Position numbers and translations under genes: made by a program. The notes beneath the pieces are model-generated. The model was given only the letters and a program-made list of their open reading frames with translations, was not told the DNA's origin and searched no databases. A stretch of DNA of 64,000 nt from Chryseobacterium culicis (lineage in GTDB: Bacteria > Bacteroidota > Bacteroidia > Flavobacteriales > Weeksellaceae): contig NZ_FNWQ01000001.1 of NCBI RefSeq assembly GCF_900108365.1, forward strand, positions 992,001-1,056,000. Reading direction: 5' to 3'. Every line of letters begins with the position of its first letter. The first letter of the stretch is position 1. This document shows positions 57,209 to 64,000 of this stretch, one piece after another.

Positions 57209-58237
57209 CTATTGGGGGATAATCTCGTATTGAAGCGTTGTGGAATATTCTTCTGACTTGGCGTTGATTACCCTTTCATCATTGGCTTTTGTAGAATATT
57301 TTATATCATAATACACACTTGTATTTCCGGTAGAACTTCCTGATGCAATAAGCTGTGGAGAAGCACTCAGCAGAACAGGATATACATTACCGCTGTTTCC
57401 TGAAACGGGAACAAGATTAAGTTTTACGGTTTCCAGAGGAATAAAGTTGCCCGCGGGAGAACTGAACTGTCCCTGCAGAGAACGTAATTTGATCTGATAC
57501 TGCGTATTGCTTTTTACAATCAGCCCGTTAGAATAGAGCACACTTACTCCGTTTACGTAATCTGACAGGCTTTTGAATTCCAGAGCGCCGTTAACCGCTT
57601 TCGAAGAAAACTGCAGAGACATTTCAGGCACATCAGTCGGAGTTCCGCTGAGTGTACCGATCTGAAACTGAAAATTATGATCTGTTCTTCCGATTATATT
57701 ATTGTATTGGTCGTACGCTGTAAACTGGACAGGAGCAATAAAGCTGATCCATGCCGGATAGCTGCCCAGGTAGGAACCTCCCATTACATTCATGCTGAAT
57801 TTTACCTGCAGGCTGTAGTAGCCGTTGGGCTGTACGGGCTGATTATACAGTGGCGCATTGGATTGTGGAATTAAAAAAACTTCCTGTTTTTCCTGAAGAA
57901 AGGTATTGAGCGGCATGCCGATCTGAGGAATGGTGGGCACAGGACCTGGATAAGCCTGTCCTGATGAGGAAACCGGCTGCAGTGATATTTTACTGGCTGG
58001 TATTGTATATTTTCCGTCAGTAGAGGTAATAGGCTGTTTGAGCCTCATGGATATTTTCCAGTAAGGAATATTAAAGGCGCCATTACCGGTCAGCATAAAA
58101 GTATAGGCATCCGGATTGGTATTTCCACTGTACGAGTTGATCTGAAGGTAGCTGTTTACCCAGGAGGTGTAATTTACCTGTGAAAAGCAGTTCAGGGAAA
58201 TCAGCAGGAAGAGGCAGAAGAATTTTTTACTACTCAT
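57209..58237 (-). CDS. Exported large subunit or tip adhesin candidate
   Basis: A 342-residue exported protein (signal peptide ending NCFSQ) made of beta-sandwich-like repeats with many Ser/Asn/Tyr (NYTSWVNSYLQINSYSGNTN, FNIPYWKISMRLKQPI, PNGYYSLQVKFSMNVMGG). The C-terminus is YSTTLQYEIIPQ, an alternating hydrophobic strand like those closing the two small subunits of the same locus. The large size and two-domain look suggest a tip adhesin or a long subunit. It overlaps the chaperone gene by 8 nt and abuts the usher-like gene. Confidence 0.65.
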   Translation of the reverse strand: MSSKKFFCLFLLISLNCFSQVNYTSWVNSYLQINSYSGNTNPDAYTFMLTGNGAFNIPYWKISMRLKQPITSTDGKYTIPASKISLQPVSSSGQAYPGPVPTIPQIGMPLNTFLQEKQEVFLIPQSNAPLYNQPVQPNGYYSLQVKFSMNVMGGSYLGSYPAWISFIAPVQFTAYDQYNNIIGRTDHNFQFQIGTLSGTPTDVPEMSLQFSSKAVNGALEFKSLSDYVNGVSVLYSNGLIVKSNTQYQIKLRSLQGQFSSPAGNFIPLETVKLNLVPVSGNSGNVYPVLLSASPQLIASGSSTGNTSVYYDIKYSTKANDERVINAKSEEYSTTLQYEIIPQ

Positions 58238-59033
58238 AGCTGAAGCTTAATTCTCCCAGTTCCAGGTTGTTATTGTCACCGTAATCAATCATGACCGAGG
58301 CCGTGTATTTTCCTTTTTCGAGTCCTGCCGGCAGCGGAATATTCATTTCCCTTTTGTTTCCCGGCATGGTATAAAAAATAACAGGGTCTAATGATATTTT
58401 TTTTCCGGTTTGTGTGTTGACAAAATCGGTGTATATTTTCCCGTCTGCCCACACATCACCATGGTTTTCAAAAAAAACATTGATGGTGCCGGTGTTTTTT
58501 CCGTAGACCAGATTCTGGATCTCAAGTTTTTTCGTTTTGGCTGCCGGAAGCTTGTGAAATAGCTTGATGCCGGAACGGATGCTTACCTTGATGTTGGCTC
58601 CTTTATGATCTACATCATCCACAGGATTCATCTGGCTTACATAGAGAACAGCCGTATGTACAGATTGTGCATCTGAAAGGACATTGGGAACCGTAAGAGT
58701 AACTTCAATATCTTTTTTCTCCCCCGGAGCCAGCGTGAAATAATTATCTTCCTTTTTTACAGAAGCCCAGCTTGCACAGGAAGAGGGAAGGGTATTGGCA
58801 GCGTACGTTACATTTTCTCCTTTGCCATCATACTCCCAGTCTCCCAAACTTACAGCAAGGTCCAGAGAATTTTTTGCACTTACATTGGTTACCGTTATTT
58901 TCTGGGTATTGCTGTTTCCGTTTCCCGATTCGAAATAAAGTCTGGGTGGTGAAACCGAAACTCCCGTTTGTGCTTTTCCGTAAAACGAAAGCGCGAAAAG
59001 AATGCTGAAAAGGAGAAAAGAGAGTCTGCTCAT
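58230..59033 (-). CDS. PapD-like periplasmic chaperone
   Basis: The 267-residue exported protein (signal peptide ending GKAQ) begins with a PapD-like first domain: TGVSVSPPRLYFESGNGNSN, TQKITVTNVSAKNSLDLAVS, and later EVTLTVPNVLSDAQSVHTAV. The second half is another immunoglobulin-like domain (NVFFENHGDVWADGKIYTDF). In chaperone-usher systems such proteins hold subunits by donor-strand complementation. Here the F1/G1-like edge (VTLTVPNVLSDAQSVHTAVLYV) sits in the expected place. It precedes the large subunit and usher-like gene in a tight operon (8-nt overlap). Confidence 0.75.
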   Translation of the reverse strand: MSRLSFLLFSILFALSFYGKAQTGVSVSPPRLYFESGNGNSNTQKITVTNVSAKNSLDLAVSLGDWEYDGKGENVTYAANTLPSSCASWASVKKEDNYFTLAPGEKKDIEVTLTVPNVLSDAQSVHTAVLYVSQMNPVDDVDHKGANIKVSIRSGIKLFHKLPAAKTKKLEIQNLVYGKNTGTINVFFENHGDVWADGKIYTDFVNTQTGKKISLDPVIFYTMPGNKREMNIPLPAGLEKGKYTASVMIDYGDNNNLELGELSFSYE

Positions 59034-59109
59034 GACGGAGATTAGTTTTTAGAATGAAGATAAAATGCTGTGGTAGGTACAACACTTTATCATTGCATAC
59101 TGCTGAATA

Positions 59110-59631
59110 TTATTGAGAAATAATTGTATACGTCAGCTCAGTAGTGTATACCGTAGGATCCTGTCCCGCAATATAATTGTCCAGATATGTATTGGCTCCT
59201 GCACCTTTGTATTCAATATTGATTTTTTTGTCTACACCTCCGTTCGAAGAGCTTACCAAAGTAGTTTCATTAGGTGATAACTGTACGTTTTGTGCATACT
59301 GTGCTCCGTTTACGGCTTCAGAACCTGCACTTGCCTTAATCTGAATTGTGTTGGACTGGATGTTTTTTCCTCCGCTCTGTAATGCAGCGTTCGCACTTTT
59401 TACTTTTACCTGAAATCCTCCTGTGCTGTAAATACTTAAGTGGTCTGCATTCACGGAAGTTACACCATTTGCATAGTCGTCTTTAGTAACGTAGTCTAAG
59501 TTTACTGTTTTCTGAGCGTTGTTCACTACAAGGGTCTGAATCGGTTTCAGTCTTACGTTCAGCGTTACATTCTGTGCTTTTAAAGTTGCGAATCCCAAAA
59601 GGGCAAAAGACGCTAAGATCAAATTTTTCAT
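59110..59631 (-). CDS. Small exported subunit-like protein (major subunit candidate), 173 aa
   Basis: A signal peptide (MKNLILASFALLGFATLKAQ) precedes a Ser/Thr/Asn-rich beta protein, with VNLDYVTKDDYANGV and GFQVKVKSANAALQSGGKNI and a final strand TTELTYTIISQ. It is similar in N-terminal pattern (VTLNVRLKPIQTLVV) to the 138-residue protein upstream (LRLNVRLFPVQMLAV), so the two are paralogous subunits. It is preceded by its own promoter box, suggesting higher expression than the rest. Interpreted as the main building block of a surface fibre. Confidence 0.65.
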   Translation of the reverse strand: MKNLILASFALLGFATLKAQNVTLNVRLKPIQTLVVNNAQKTVNLDYVTKDDYANGVTSVNADHLSIYSTGGFQVKVKSANAALQSGGKNIQSNTIQIKASAGSEAVNGAQYAQNVQLSPNETTLVSSSNGGVDKKINIEYKGAGANTYLDNYIAGQDPTVYTTELTYTIISQ

Positions 59632-59679
59632 AGGTTTAATGATGTTTTCTTGTATTAATAATTTTTAAAATTGCGGATG

Positions 59680-59687
59680 CAAAGGTA
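59680..59687 (-). promoter_or_regulatory. -7 promoter box (TACCTTTG) of the major-subunit gene
   Basis: CAAAGGTA on the plus strand reads TACCTTTG on the minus strand, 49 nt upstream of ATG 59631. It shows that the subunit-chaperone-usher series has an internal start. Confidence 0.6.
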
Positions 59688-59944
59688 AATACAAAGACCA
59701 TCAGCGCTTTTGTGAAAAAACACTTATTATTTGTGAATTTTTACGATGAAATCTCCATTCAGCAGAAATTGCTTTTTATGACTGGAAGCATAAAAAGTAG
59801 CAATAAGGCAATAATAAAATTGCCATAAAATAAAAGGAATGCTTTATTGATCTTAAATATCAGTTTTACTTACCATATTGATAATAAATAAATTGCAAAA
59901 TTGCTATTCACTGCATATTTATTTTTTTAGCTTTCCATATTTTT
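59688..59944. other. AT-rich gap inside the fibre locus
   Basis: No gene. A small hairpin ggcaat-N6-attgcc (59807-59824) may end the first part of the transcript; no U-tract. The rest is A/T runs. Confidence 0.5.
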
Positions 59945-60361
59945 TTACTGAGAAATTAGAGTTAATATTAAAAAATTATGGGCGTCATTGCCTTCGGCCT
60001 CTTCATTTTTTACGATGTTTTCTATTTCGTCAGCGATGGTATATATCTTTTGAACCACCCCTTTGTGATGGCTGATAAGACGATATTCATCTGAACCTTC
60101 TCTGTTGTTTTGGGAATTGCCGTTGATGTTTCGGTATTCATCATATTGTGCATTGAGCTGAAAGCCTGACGGACTTGAGATCGTCACAGACTGCAGCTCA
60201 CGGAAGGAAGATCCGCTCCCGTCATCTGAAAATCCGTTTCCCACAGCGAGCATCTGTACCGGAAAAAGCCTTACATTAAGTCTTAAACCGTCTGTTGTCT
60301 GTGCAAATGATTTTGTAAAAGCAAAATATAATACAATGAATAAAATGTACCTTGCAAACAT
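59945..60361 (-). CDS. Small exported subunit-like protein (minor subunit candidate), 138 aa
   Basis: Signal peptide MFARYILFIVLYFAFTKSFAQ, then TTDGLRLNVRLFPVQMLAV (like the 173-residue subunit), a central Asn/Ser/Gly-rich part (DDGSGSSFRELQ) and the final strand HNFLILTLISQ. It is likely a minor or initiator subunit of the fibre. Start ATG 60361 gives a good signal peptide; a longer frame to 60406 is possible. It is 46 nt after the AraC-type regulator gene. Confidence 0.62.
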   Translation of the reverse strand: MFARYILFIVLYFAFTKSFAQTTDGLRLNVRLFPVQMLAVGNGFSDDGSGSSFRELQSVTISSPSGFQLNAQYDEYRNINGNSQNNREGSDEYRLISHHKGVVQKIYTIADEIENIVKNEEAEGNDAHNFLILTLISQ

Positions 60362-60407
60362 ATAACCTGTATTTTTCCCCAAAAGGTTACTTATGTAAAT
60401 ATACAAA

Positions 60408-61238
60408 TTATTTCATTTCCGAGGGATTTTTTCCGGTATGTTTTTTAATGAAATTTGTAAAATTTCCTTCATTGCTGAAACCCAGATCATAAGATATTTC
60501 AGAAATGGTGGAATTAGAGAAATGTAAGGCTTTTTTACACTCTGTGATCAGTTTTTCGATGATGATCTGCTTGGCAGTTTTGTCCAGAACATACTCTGTC
60601 ATCTCCGTCAGCTTTCTTGATGAGATATTGAGCTCGCCGGCATAATAAGCTACTTTTTTAGCTTTTTTGTAATCTCTCTGCAATAATACCTTGAACCGGT
60701 TGACACAATACATATAGTCAAACTTGATATCTTTCTTGATTTCTTCGGTAGGAATATGTAGAAGCGCATCAAGCATCAGCCTTTCTATCGCATTATGGGC
60801 AGCAGCGATATATAAGCTTTCATCCTTTTCCCTGAAATTTTCCATCCGTTCCAAAAATACCACTCTCATCTGCTCTATATTGATGAAAGGAGCGATGAAT
60901 ATTTCAGCATTATAATTGTAAAAAAGCTGTGAATTGATAAACAGGCTGTCTTTGGTTGATCGCTCATAAAAACTTGATGAAAAAGCAATTGAATATACGT
61001 CTGATCTTTTGGTATCGCCAAAAACAATCTTTTTTTGCGGCCCAACGAACGCAATATTTCCTGCTTTTAACGGATAGGGAACATTTTCAACCGTTAATAC
61101 GATATCTTCAAGAATGATATAGATACAAAAATAGTCTAAGGTATTGAATGCTCTTTTGTTTTTATTTCTAGTGATTAGATAATCTAAGCGATTGATACTG
61201 AATCCTATATTTTTTAACTGATCCGTTATTTTATACAT
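60408..61238 (-). CDS. AraC-family transcriptional regulator of the fibre locus
   Basis: This 276-residue regulator has an N-terminal cupin-like region (about 15-130, with YCIYIILEDIVLTVEN-like strands and IAFVGPQKKIVFGD) and a C-terminal HTH domain: KVAYYAGELNISSRKLTEMT and TISEISYDLGFSNEGNFTNF with the final KKHTGKNPSEM, the common AraC end. It heads the minus-strand series with the subunit, chaperone and usher-like genes, and is probably their regulator. Confidence 0.88.
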   Translation of the reverse strand: MYKITDQLKNIGFSINRLDYLITRNKNKRAFNTLDYFCIYIILEDIVLTVENVPYPLKAGNIAFVGPQKKIVFGDTKRSDVYSIAFSSSFYERSTKDSLFINSQLFYNYNAEIFIAPFINIEQMRVVFLERMENFREKDESLYIAAAHNAIERLMLDALLHIPTEEIKKDIKFDYMYCVNRFKVLLQRDYKKAKKVAYYAGELNISSRKLTEMTEYVLDKTAKQIIIEKLITECKKALHFSNSTISEISYDLGFSNEGNFTNFIKKHTGKNPSEMK

Positions 61239-61447
61239 ACCCTGTGGCTAATGCTGTCCTGAGAAAAATTCTTAAAAATTATTTATATAAATATAAAAAA
61301 TTTATCAAATATCCCATTTTAAAGGAAAAAATTAATTTGTGTTGCATAATAAAATAATGAATACCCTGATAATCAGCCGGACAATATCGCCTGCCTAGCA
61401 GGGACCGGATTCCTGTAATACCTGTCATCAAAGATACTGTTAATTCA

Positions 61448-61999
61448 TTAAGAATTCAGATCTCCTGCAACGGTTTGTGTTCGCTCACACATCCATCGCT
61501 TTAATCTCCACACCGGCACATACACAAAAACGACAGACAAAATCCCAGCGAGAACACCTACCGCTAAAGCCATTGCGGTAGCGTCCAGCTTATAATCTTT
61601 TGAGAAATTGTACTGTCCTATAAAAAGCAGCGAGAGTACCAGCGAACCTGTTATCAAACCGTGTAAAATACTCAGCCTGGTCATGAGTTTTTTAATATTC
61701 AGCTGTTCATCTATTGTAAATTCTATGGCGTCCTGGCTGGCCGCATCCGTTACTCTTTTGATGATATCAATGGTAAGGACTACCGGAAGAAAAACAGCCA
61801 TCGGCAGGGTAAGACGAGCCAGGTTTTGGGTTCCTGCGAAAAAATGGGTGTAGCCCAGCTCTTTGAAGCTGGCATATGCGATGATGAAATTAAAAAATAC
61901 ATTCGGAAGGACATAGTAAATCGTACGCTTGATGAGAAAGCGTTTCAGGGTTGTTTTTCTGATGGGTTTTGGCTTTGGAGGCTTTATTTTAAATTTCAT
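61448..61999 (-). CDS. Membrane protein of unknown function, 183 aa
   Basis: A basic N-terminus (KIKPPKPKPIRKTTLKRFLI) precedes about four transmembrane helices (YYVLPNVFFNFIIAY; TLPMAVFLPVVLTIDIIKRV; LITGSLVLSLLFIGQY; AMALAVGVLAGILSVVFVYV). No family recognised. Overlaps the condensation-type acyltransferase upstream by 4 nt, so both are in one operon, possibly as a membrane partner in making or moving a lipid product. Confidence 0.75.
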   Translation of the reverse strand: MKFKIKPPKPKPIRKTTLKRFLIKRTIYYVLPNVFFNFIIAYASFKELGYTHFFAGTQNLARLTLPMAVFLPVVLTIDIIKRVTDAASQDAIEFTIDEQLNIKKLMTRLSILHGLITGSLVLSLLFIGQYNFSKDYKLDATAMALAVGVLAGILSVVFVYVPVWRLKRWMCERTQTVAGDLNS

Positions 62000-63246
62000 A
62001 GGGAGGTGGTCAATAGCTCAATGGCTTTATCTTTTATCAGACAGGCTTCTTCTTTCGGAAGAAAATTTTCATTAGACATGAAGGTAAAATCCATTTGCTG
62101 GTTGTAGGTACTGGTCACCAGGGTATTGGAGTTCAGCCATGGGAAAGCCACGGTTGGACTGATTACTGTTTCCAGGGTAAAGTTTTTGTAATCATTCGGG
62201 ATGTTCACTTTTCCCATATTGGATAAGGTGATATCATGCCCGCCTTCGCTGGACTTCAGCATATGGATCATACGTTCTACAACAGGGTGCATGTGTTCGC
62301 CCATCCAGAGAAGTTCACGTGCTTCCATCTTATTAATTTTCTCCGTAAGTTCTTTTTTGATCTGTTTGGCATTGTTCATTACATCCCTGCTGTTTTTTTT
62401 CACAGAAAGCTCTACCGTTGGGGCAAAAGCAAATAAATGGTCTTCTTTAATTTCAGGAATAAAATGGCGCACGTCTACCGGACTGATCACTTTTCCTTTT
62501 GCGCGCTCTCCCTGAACATCCCGGAAAGCCTGCATTACGGAAGAGCACAGCAATGCATGCACAGAAATTCCGTTGGATTTACATTTTTCAGTGATAAGCT
62601 TGGTGTCTTCCGGAGTCATTTTCCAGTGAATAGCATAGTTTCCGAGATTTCTCTTTTTGCTTTTTCGCTGGATAGAAAAAAATATTCTGGCCAAAAGGAG
62701 ATAAATGCCGGCCTTATATTTTTTGATTCCTGCATTAAAATCCGAAGGCAGGAAATCATTTACCGATTCGAATGCAGCATACGGGATGAGCGGATAATAA
62801 GGATTGTCCAGTAAGCCAAGGAGTTCACGCATTAACGTAACTCCGGTTGTACCGTCTGCAATACAGTGAGGTATGATCCAAAGAACTTCGGAAGCATCCT
62901 GTCCTTTCACCCATACGAGTTCAGCTAAAGGCTTTTTGGGATCTTCAAACAGCTTAAACCATCCTTTTTCAGATTCTTTAAACCAATCTTCGTCTGTCTT
63001 TCGTTCCACAATACGAAGGGGAATAGGCTCAATATCCTTTTGCCCTACAAAATAAGGGTATCTGCCATTTTTTTGATCAATGGTGGCTCTCAGTATAGGA
63101 TGTTTCTGCTGAATTTTGAGTAAGGCCGTTTTAAAATTTTCTTCAGGAATCTCTCCTTTTATTTTTGCTGTATAGACACAGTTTACAGGAGTTTCAGGAT
63201 CTGCATACATGATCCTCTCTACCATCATTAAAGGTCTTTTGATCAT
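61996..63246 (-). CDS. Condensation-domain-type acyltransferase (PapA/alcohol acetyltransferase-like)
   Basis: The 416-residue protein belongs to the CoA-dependent acyltransferase/NRPS condensation superfamily. The catalytic block is WIIPHCIADGTTGVTLMREL (HxxxDG), with QKHPILRATIDQKNG at the N-terminus and HDITLSNMGKVNIP with SPTVAFPWLN (structural DF/W-like loop) towards the end. Similar stand-alone proteins (PapA5, AATase) esterify alcohols or lipids. It overlaps both neighbours by 4 nt. Cytosolic; the product is unknown. Confidence 0.85.
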   Translation of the reverse strand: MIKRPLMMVERIMYADPETPVNCVYTAKIKGEIPEENFKTALLKIQQKHPILRATIDQKNGRYPYFVGQKDIEPIPLRIVERKTDEDWFKESEKGWFKLFEDPKKPLAELVWVKGQDASEVLWIIPHCIADGTTGVTLMRELLGLLDNPYYPLIPYAAFESVNDFLPSDFNAGIKKYKAGIYLLLARIFFSIQRKSKKRNLGNYAIHWKMTPEDTKLITEKCKSNGISVHALLCSSVMQAFRDVQGERAKGKVISPVDVRHFIPEIKEDHLFAFAPTVELSVKKNSRDVMNNAKQIKKELTEKINKMEARELLWMGEHMHPVVERMIHMLKSSEGGHDITLSNMGKVNIPNDYKNFTLETVISPTVAFPWLNSNTLVTSTYNQQMDFTFMSNENFLPKEEACLIKDKAIELLTTSL

Positions 63247-64000
63247 AATACTGCCATTTGTTTTAATTGTGAATGTATAATCTGTATCACCTCATCACGC
63301 ACTGCCAGAGCATCTGCGTAAGGCAGATATCCTTCGCTTCCCATAAATGTAAAATCCATTTCCCCACGGTAAGTAGAGGTTACCATTGTGGTGGTATTAC
63401 CCAACGGACCTATCACTGTCGGACTGAAAATAGTTTCTACAGAGAATTCTTTGTACTCATGAGGAATCTGAATGCGTCCCAGATTAGAAAACATACAGTC
63501 GTTAGAGGATTTCCCGTTCTTTAAAAGTCTGGTGAAATTCTTCAGCGCATCATGCCCGGATTCCATCACCATCATGGTAATGTAAGGATTAAGCCTGCCT
63601 GTTTTTTGTGCCACAGATTTCTGCATCGCACGAAGATTGTCATCAAAGCTTAGCTTTTCATCCGAAGAAACCACAATCATAAGTCCGAAAGCAAAAATAT
63701 GATCTTCCTTAATCTGATGGGCAAAACGTCTGATATCCACCGGACATGAAACCTTGTTGAAAGATTTCTCACCTCTTACTTTTTTAAAGGCCTGCAATAC
63801 TGCCGCACTCAAGAAGGTATTTACAGTTACTCCCTGAGATTTGCAGTAAGCAATTACTTCTTTGCTCACCGTTTCATCCAGTTTCCAGTGGATCAGATAG
63901 TCGTTCTGTCTTTCTATAGCTTTTTTGCCTACCGGAATGCATTTAATTGCGGTAGCGGCAAGTCTTCCGATAAACTTAGCTTTGAGTTTCTGTCTTCGGC
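63243..64000 (-). CDS. Condensation-domain-type acyltransferase, C-terminal part (cut by window edge)
   Basis: The frame runs open to the window edge on the minus strand, so only the C-terminal 251 residues are visible. They align end to end with the previous acyltransferase (NDYLIHWKLDETVSKEVIAY against YAIHWKMTPEDTKLIT; SNLGRIQIPHEYKEFSVETI against SNMGKVNIPNDYKNFTLETV). A shorter reading starting with GTG at 63869 would lack the HxxxDG half and is not the real gene. It is a tandem paralog of the gene after it. Confidence 0.85.
   Translation of the reverse strand, partial: RRQKLKAKFIGRLAATAIKCIPVGKKAIERQNDYLIHWKLDETVSKEVIAYCKSQGVTVNTFLSAAVLQAFKKVRGEKSFNKVSCPVDIRRFAHQIKEDHIFAFGLMIVVSSDEKLSFDDNLRAMQKSVAQKTGRLNPYITMMVMESGHDALKNFTRLLKNGKSSNDCMFSNLGRIQIPHEYKEFSVETIFSPTVIGPLGNTTTMVTSTYRGEMDFTFMGSEGYLPYADALAVRDEVIQIIHSQLKQMAVL

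Noticed and set aside
63243..63869. A complete 208-residue gene starting at GTG 63869
   Set aside because: The frame continues without a stop to the window edge and matches the neighbouring acyltransferase beyond that point, so it is the end of a longer gene.
1..64000. tRNA, rRNA, prophage or insertion sequences
   Set aside because: No cloverleaf, rRNA core sequence, phage structural gene, transposase or terminal inverted repeats were seen.

Overview
The window is AT-rich DNA from a flavobacterium of the Chryseobacterium type (Bacteroidota). This is inferred from the gene families (GLPGLI protein, secreted proteins whose signal peptides end in AQ, TonB receptor with a carboxypeptidase-like N-terminus, DUF6526, PruA, a poxvirus-like topoisomerase IB) and from repeated use of the Bacteroidota -7 promoter box TAnnTTTG. 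No rRNA, tRNA, transposase, integrase or CRISPR array was seen. Both edges cut genes.

Layout. 1-6.8 kb: end of tag, a divergent HxlR regulator and quinone-type reductase pair, a membrane patatin with two small followers, and divergent corA and fabH. 7.2-13.2 kb: two tandem secreted paralogs, a secreted thioredoxin, a TPR/AraC membrane regulator, a probable structured noncoding RNA, and two small lipoproteins, one with a 14-copy heptamer tract in its promoter region. 13.5-15.1 kb: pruA. 15.5-27.4 kb: a full urease locus, ureABC, an outer-membrane barrel gene, ureEFGD, a UreH-type nickel permease, a urea channel, a TonB receptor and an AraC regulator. 27.5-31.3 kb: topoisomerase IB, small membrane proteins and a Xaa-Pro aminopeptidase, then a candidate small RNA. 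31.8-36.6 kb: regulators and redox genes, a siderophore-interacting protein and a LysE exporter. 36.9-45.7 kb: a two-gene unit resembling TULIP/P47 proteins, an XRE membrane regulator, serine hydrolase, epoxide hydrolase, a GLPGLI protein behind a 60-residue ORF, and an acyltransferase.

45.9-54.3 kb is a defense island: mrr, a 98-residue protein, a DUF262 protein and a DUF262-DUF1524 protein in one minus-strand series; a short promoter-to-terminator unit; an XRE protein; and a MazG-like gene coupled to a GIY-YIG/DUF2075 helicase/S24 fusion.

54.4-61.2 kb is the most striking locus. An AraC regulator, two small secreted subunit-like proteins, a PapD-like chaperone, a larger subunit or adhesin and a 932-residue usher-like barrel are all on the minus strand. 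All three subunit candidates end in a similar hydrophobic strand closing with Gln (IISQ, LISQ, IIPQ). This looks like a chaperone-usher-type surface fibre system in a phylum better known for type V pili. The right edge holds two tandem condensation-type acyltransferases and a membrane protein.
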